Source of the DNA: Pelodera strongyloides
Lineage: Eukaryota; Nematoda; Chromadorea; Rhabditida; Rhabditidae
Assembly (NCBI GenBank): GCA_036852015.1
Contig: JAANDG010000052.1
Coordinates: 124,001-188,000, forward strand
Length of the DNA stretch: 64,000 nucleotides
Direction of reading: 5' to 3'
The notes under the pieces were generated by a model. It worked only from the letters and a program-made list of their open reading frames with translations. It was not told the DNA's origin and ran no database searches. This document shows, in pieces, positions 39,001 through 46,136 of the stretch (position 1 is its first letter; each line of letters opens with the position of its first letter). The translations under genes and the position numbers were made by a program.

Positions 39001-42000
39001 TATCATTGTCATATAAACTAATTGTTAGTGGATAACGACGACAGGTCTAAGAATCTAACGGTGCATATCGACAAAAATATTGTATAAAAAATGTAAGCGA
39101 AAATAAAAACGAATAATATGTTTGAATTTATTTGTGTAAAATAATGATGACAAGCTCTGTTATTTCCTGCTGGATATTACTAGATACTTGTTGTGTACAA
39201 AAAAACTTTAAAGGGATAAAATAGGTTTAACTTTGGGCAGTTTCACTCAGGACTCCTCGCAGTGAACGCCCGTTACACGGTACGATGATTCATATGCAAA
39301 TTTTTCTGACGTATGCCCTTTTAGAGCACAAGAAAAAGGGTAAAACACATTGTTTAACAATGTACATACGGGTTATCTAACGGGCATGGGAACGCATTTC
39401 TTTCTATAAAAAGAATACGCCACCGTTGTTGACTTGCTTGAGTTATTGCGATTATTGTTATATTGAAAAAATATTACCTAACTATTACGAATATTGCTTG
39501 AGCTTTTTATGTCTATACAGAACCGTGCTAGGGCTAAACACAAACGGGTTTTACAATTTATAACGGCTTCGTTTCTATGGTACATTGGACACGATAATTG
39601 GAGTTATGATGAAAATGATATAAAAATTAAGAATTATTAATAAATTTAAACGGTGGCACATTTTGGCCGTCAAATAGCGGAAGAACAGCATATTTTAATG
39701 CGGAAAAGAGGACGCGTTAGACGAGAAAAACACATGTTGGCGCTAGCGCTTTCCCGTGATAAAACGGGGAGATTAACGCTTGAAAAACGCTGCGTGAACA
39801 AGTGTCCAGTGGGGTGTTGGACAAAACTAAGCTTATGTGACGCGCCAAAAATTATGCTTGCTAATATGTCAAACCAAAAACCCAGAGCAGGTTGAACCGT
39901 GTATTTCGGGCACGGGACCCACTCGGAGTTCAGAGCACCTGCGAAGACGGGTCGAACCTTAACCTTTTTAACCTTTATCATGAAAATATGTTTGTATAAT
40001 GACGGAAATGATGATGAAGCTATGTATTTACGTAAATTCATATGTCCACCTTGAAAACTTCGTCTGCAAATCTTATTATATAAAGCTGGGAGCTTTGTTT
40101 GGTTGTTTGTTTGTTTGATTGATTGTGTGTTTGGATGATGTGCGTTACGCTCAGGTTGTAGGATTGGTTCAGTAGTTCACGTTCCCGTGCACTGAGCCAT
40201 CTCACTTCCCGAGCGCCCCTCTCACAAACGTCCAAAAAAGGCTGCATATGTGGAATATGTGTGGTGTATCGTTCGGGCGTTTCTGCGGCACAAAGGGTTC
40301 AAAGAATACTCACGGCACAAAACTCAAAGAACGACCAATTTTGAAAACTTGAAATCACGCTTTTTCGTCTAATGCTTTATTTACTCTTATCTTACAAAAA
40401 TTTTCCATATTGCCTTTCAACGTGAGATTATCCTCACCTTGAGCAACCTACGAGAATCCAGCCCTGAGCTACGCACTCGCAGACTGCATACACTCACTGC
40501 ATACCTCACCAACGCCATTGCGGATGGCTCACACGAATGCCACACAAAATGTTGCATTATACTCCAAGGAAGCGGAGTATCGGCCGAGCGATAATGTTCA
40601 AGGAACATCCACTTGCTGTGCAACGCCATTGTGGAGCGCTCACATGAGCACCACACAAAAGTTTGCATGTACACCAAGGGCGCGGAGTACATGCCGAGCG
40701 ATAGAGTTCAAAGAACACCCACTGCAGGGCACCTCCACTGCGGAACGCCCAGTGAACGCTACAAAGGCTGCCATATACAGAATGCTTGCGGGGTATCGTT
40801 CGAGCGATTGTGCGGCAAGTAGGCCGAGATCCCTGTTCCATGCAATTCAAGAAGCATATTCGCAATTATAATAATTCCCTGTCAATGGCATCGATGTGTG
40901 CTCAACTTGATGTTCCCCGTGGCGCCGGTCCTTATTTAGGAGGAATATAGTCAACAGAAACTAAGTTATATCCCCGTGTTTGATATTGGTGTAAATTTCA
41001 AAAGGAAAATAACAAAAGTAACCATTTCCTTCAGACAAATGTTTGCTTCTAACTTATATAGCCCAGCGAAACATTGCGACGTATCATCCAGGCACATTCC
41101 TTTTTTTAGGATTTGAAATTTTTTCGATATTGTAGAGGTAGAGTCCAGCAAGTTGCAGACAATTTAGGAGGAATATAGTCAACAGAAACTAAGTTCTAAC
41201 CCGTGTTCAATATTGGTATGGGTTTCAAAAAGAAAAAAAAAGACTGGAGACTCTTTGGATACATTGCGGCGAAACATTGCGGCGTATCAGCCACGCGATA
41301 TTAAGCTGCTTTTAGGCTTTGGCAATTTTTTCGATGTCCTAGAGTAGAGCAAGTTGCAGACAATTTAGGAGAAATATAGTCAACAGAAACTAAGTTCTTT
41401 CCCCAGGAAACTATTCTTGCGAGAAAGAGTTGCCTCTACTTATAGATATAGCCCAGTGAAACATAGCGACCATCAGCGAATTGGAAAGACGCCTCAGGCG
41501 GCGGTAGCCGACTGGTCTTAAATAAATTGAGAAAATGAACAGTTTGTTATCGTTTACACAAATTCACTTTATAGGGTAAAGGAGATCAATTGACTGATGC
41601 ACGCTTCACTACTGTAAGATACAAACAAGTTCCGGGGGGATACTAATGGCAAAACCGTTTGGCATTGATTCGTGAGGAGTAATGTTGCGGAACAAGCTAT
41701 TGGAGAAAGACATATCAAGGGATACTACCACTCACATAAGAAAAGGAAGAAAAGGTTACAAGCAGCTACTGATTTATTAGACGTGTTATGGTCTGGCAAA
41801 AAAAGAAATGAAAGTGAATCTACTACCAGTACTACTGCGCTACTTTATCTAGGAGATGATACAACTACTTAAAGCAAATACCGCCACAATGCGTTTCAAA
41901 AACCGTCCGGTATTTCGCTTTAATATACTTGTAATATAAAGTAATTTACCATAAAGCACAGGATTTCTAGGGCGTAAACGTGGACTTCAAATCAAACTTT

Positions 42001-45000
42001 AAACAAAACAGAGCGCCACATCAGAAAAGAGGCGCAAATTTGAGTGATTTGAGCAAAGTTGAGAAGAAATATAATGAATGACAGGGTGTAGTTAATAATA
42101 GATAAGGAGGTGAACTCATGCAAAGAAACAACGTACTAAAAATTTAATTAATGATTAATTCGGCAACTTTTTAATAGTTACTGAATTTAATTAATAATTC
42201 ATAGTTATTCAGACTGCAGAATATTTTTGCTGCTAAAGTGCCGTGTACTATCATTCGTTACATTGCACGGCAATAATAATGATAATTGCAAATTTGTAAA
42301 TATCTCACTGATTAGCTTATGTCAAGAGTTACAAGTACAAGTATAGAAAAGAAAAGTCGATAGAAATCGGTTATTTATAAAATCGAAATCGATATCTTAT
42401 TATATAAAGCTGGGAGCTTTGTTTGTTTGTTTGTTTGTTTGATTGATTGTGTGTTTGGATGATGTGCGTTACGCTCAGGTTGTAGGATTGGTTCAGTAGT
42501 TCACGTTCCCGTGCACTGAGCCATCTCACTTCCCGAGCGCCCCTCTCACAAACGTCCAAAAAAGGCTGCATATGTGGAATATGTGTGGTGTATCGTTCGG
42601 GCGTTTCTGCGGCACAAAGGGTTCAAAGAATACTCACGGCACAAAACTCAAAGAACGACCAATTTTGAAAACTTGAAATCACGCTTTTTCGTCTAATGCT
42701 TTATTTACTCTTATCTTACAAAAATTTTCCATATTGCCTTTCAACGTAAGATTATCCTCACCTTGAGCAACCTACGAGAATCCAGCCCTGAGCTACGCAC
42801 TCGCAGACTGCATACACTCACTGCATACACTCACCAACGCCATTGCGGATGGCTCACACGAATGCCACACAAAATGTTGCATTATACTCCAAGGAAGCGG
42901 AGTATCGGCCGAGCGATAATGTTCAAGGAACATCCACTTGCTGTGCAACGCCATTGTGGAGCGCTCACATGAGCACCACACAAAAGTTTGCGTGTACACC
43001 AAGGGCGCGGAGTACATGCCGAGCGATAGAGTTCAAAGAACACCCACTGCAGGGCACCTCCACTGCGGAACGCCCAGTGAACGCTACAAAGGCTGCCATA
43101 TACAGAATGCTTGCGGGGTATCGTTCGAGCGATTGTGCGGCAAGTAGGCCGAGATCCCTGTTCCATGCAATTCAAGAAGCATATTCGCAATTATAATAAT
43201 TCCCTGTCAATGGCATCGATGTGTGCTCAACTTGATGTTCCCCGTGGCGCCGGTCCTTATTTAGGAGGAATATAGTCAACAGAAACTAAGTTATATCCCC
43301 GTGTTTGATATTGGTGTAAATTTCAAAAGGAAAATAACAAAAGTAACCATTTCCTTCAGACAAATGTTTGCTTCTAACTTATATAGCCCAGCGAAACATT
43401 GCGACGTATCATCCAGGCACATTCCTTTTTTTAGGATTTGAAATTTTTTCGATATTGTAGAGGTAGAGTCCAGCAAGTTGCAGACAATTTAGGAGGAATA
43501 TAGTCAACAGAAACTAAGTTCTAACCCGTGTTCAATATTGGTATGGGTTTCAAAAAGAAAAAGAAAGACTGGAGACTCTTTGGATACATTGCGGCGAAAC
43601 ATTGCGGCGTATCAGCCACGCGATATTAAGCTGCTTTTAGGCTTTGGCAATTTTTTCGATGTCCTAGAGTAGAGCAAGTTGCAGACAATTTAGGAGAAAT
43701 ATAGTCAACAGAAACTAAGTTCTTTCCCCAGGAAACTATTCTTGCGAGAAAGAGTTGCCTCTACTTATAGATATAGCCCAGTGAAACATAGCGACCATCA
43801 GCGAATTGGAAAGACGCCTCAGGCGGCGGTAGCCGACTGGTATATAAATAAAATACTAACCACCAATAATAGAGATGCACTTTAGAAATGTAAGAGTGGT
43901 GTAAGACCTGTTAAAAATGAGAACAAGCTAACAATCGCGAAGTGAGCCCCTTTAAAGTGAGTATAGATATTATTTTGGAAATAGTAGTATTATATTATGT
44001 CCCAGTTCTATGCGGATGTGTCGAAATAAATCAATATGACCACCACCAATTATTGTCTATGGCCATTGTGTGTACACAGATTGGAGCTGCATACAACAAA
44101 GCATAAATAGATTCAAAATATTTAAATACAAATTCATTTGGATACACCTTTTTTAATTTAAAATAAGTTTACCTCGAAAATTGGCATTCCGCTCTAATAC
44201 ACAATATCTAGCACGCACTATCTCTGAATAACTAAACAAGTGCGATAATTTTAGTTAAAATATCACCATATCATCACCAATGAAAAGTGACAAAGGAAAT
44301 AAAAGTAAGTTTTTGAAACGCATCGTGTACAACTGAATTCTTACATATTTATGCTAGTTTGCTCGTATCTAGCTCGATTTTTTATTCTACTTTATGTTCA
44401 TTTGCATACGCTCCATAAGAATGATGGTGTACTCGATGTGTTTCAAAAACCGGCCGGTATTACGCTTTGAAATGAAACAAGAAATAATAATAACTTTAGA
44501 GGATTTCATAATCGACTTCCATAGTCCATAATAGGTGACTACACACACGTATAGTGCACATATTTGTCTATTGATCTTTCACACTAAAGCTTCCCAACAC
44601 AATGTTCCCACAATAAACCAAATACTAAAAGTGGGCGACGCTTTAAACGAGGAGGAGGAGGCACGAATTCAGGATTCAGGCATTTGACTGTGTGAAACTA
44701 TTTCTATAAGGGAATAGAACGGGTTCCGCACCGTTATGATAATGTTCGTATGAGTTAATAACCCTGTGAAGCACATGTTTATGGAATGTTGATTTAGGTA
44801 TGATACACAAAATAGATTTTGCTACTGTAATAAAGTGCACAACGGTTGCAAAAACATAAAAAGTTGGTAGACTTAGACAAAACGGACTTTGGAAACTAAG
44901 GTCAGGCACCTCGTAATCACCTAAAACAACGAGATAAATAGTCAGTAAACAAAGAAATGGCTCTCAAAGAAAGAAGAGCGCTTAAAATTCTATTTTAACA

Positions 45001-46038
45001 ATATTTGTTGTATAAAACTAAAAGTAATATTAGACGTGAGTAAATATATATAGACCTATTCCTGTACTCTATACATATAGACAAGATAGGAGATAGAATA
45101 TAAATTAAATGATTGATAGCGCATGGTAACTCAATAAGAATGAATAATTCTCATTTGTGTTATTAATGTCCCGAGAAAATATGCCCAAAGATTAGAGAGA
45201 AAAAAGAATTTTAGGAATTGCCGTGTTTTTGTGCTGTGCCGTTCTCTGCACTATCAAATTAGGAAAAAGTAAAATGTTTAAGTTGTATTGTTGCATCAAC
45301 AACTCAACAACAAAAGGCTCACCAATGCCTTGTATGTTCACTCTTAGTTAGGAGGGGAAATGCTTATTATCAAATAATAAAAAAATAAAAGATTAGTTAG
45401 TAGAGTAGGGTGAAAAAAAGAATCAAGATATTTTTCAATAAGTACAGAATTGCTAAGGAATAAAGAATATAAAAAAAAATTGGTGTTTAAGCGTTTACAA
45501 AGTTTACAATACGAAACTCGAATGGTGTTTGGAAAAAAAAACAGGAGCGCCTACATCTCGCCGCGCGAGTCTTTTCTCCAGACTCTGGCCAGTATCTTGC
45601 GTGTGTACTAAGAACCTGGCGAAGATTGGGCGAAGTCACCGCACATCCTTTTAGTTGATTCTGTACATCGCGCGAAAGTTTCGCGCCAGGGTTTCGCCGC
45701 GTACCACCCGAGCTTCTACATTTCCAATAAAATGGTCCCAACTTTGCGTGTGGTGCAGGGAAGGCAATTGTCTAGCACTTGTAGACACACGTCACGAGCA
45801 GCTTTAAAAAATACATGATGAACTAACTGTGCACTTGCACTCAACAAAGCATAGCAAGTAGGACAACTAGTAGAACACACATCTACATAGTTAACCAATA
45901 AAATCGGGGTCTTTGACTGAGCAAAAAAGCCGATAGCGGAAACTGATATTTTACGAGGTCATACAGAATAAACAATGCAAAAACAGAGTGGGCAACTGAT
46001 AGCCACCACGGAGGGTGACATAGATTAGAGTATTAGTG

Positions 46039-46136
<98 letters not shown>

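Noticed and set aside
41672..41872. 66-codon Lys-rich frame ending at a MITE
   Set aside because: It has no ATG start and no convincing acceptor, and its stop codon is supplied by the MITE terminus.
40417..43196. Frames of 60-117 codons repeated twice
   Set aside because: They lie inside the two Helitron copies, overlap one another on both strands and show no Rep, helicase or other recognisable domain.
45487..45898. Two minus-strand frames with Cys residues
   Set aside because: The sequence looks repeat-derived, and no start, splice or domain evidence was found.
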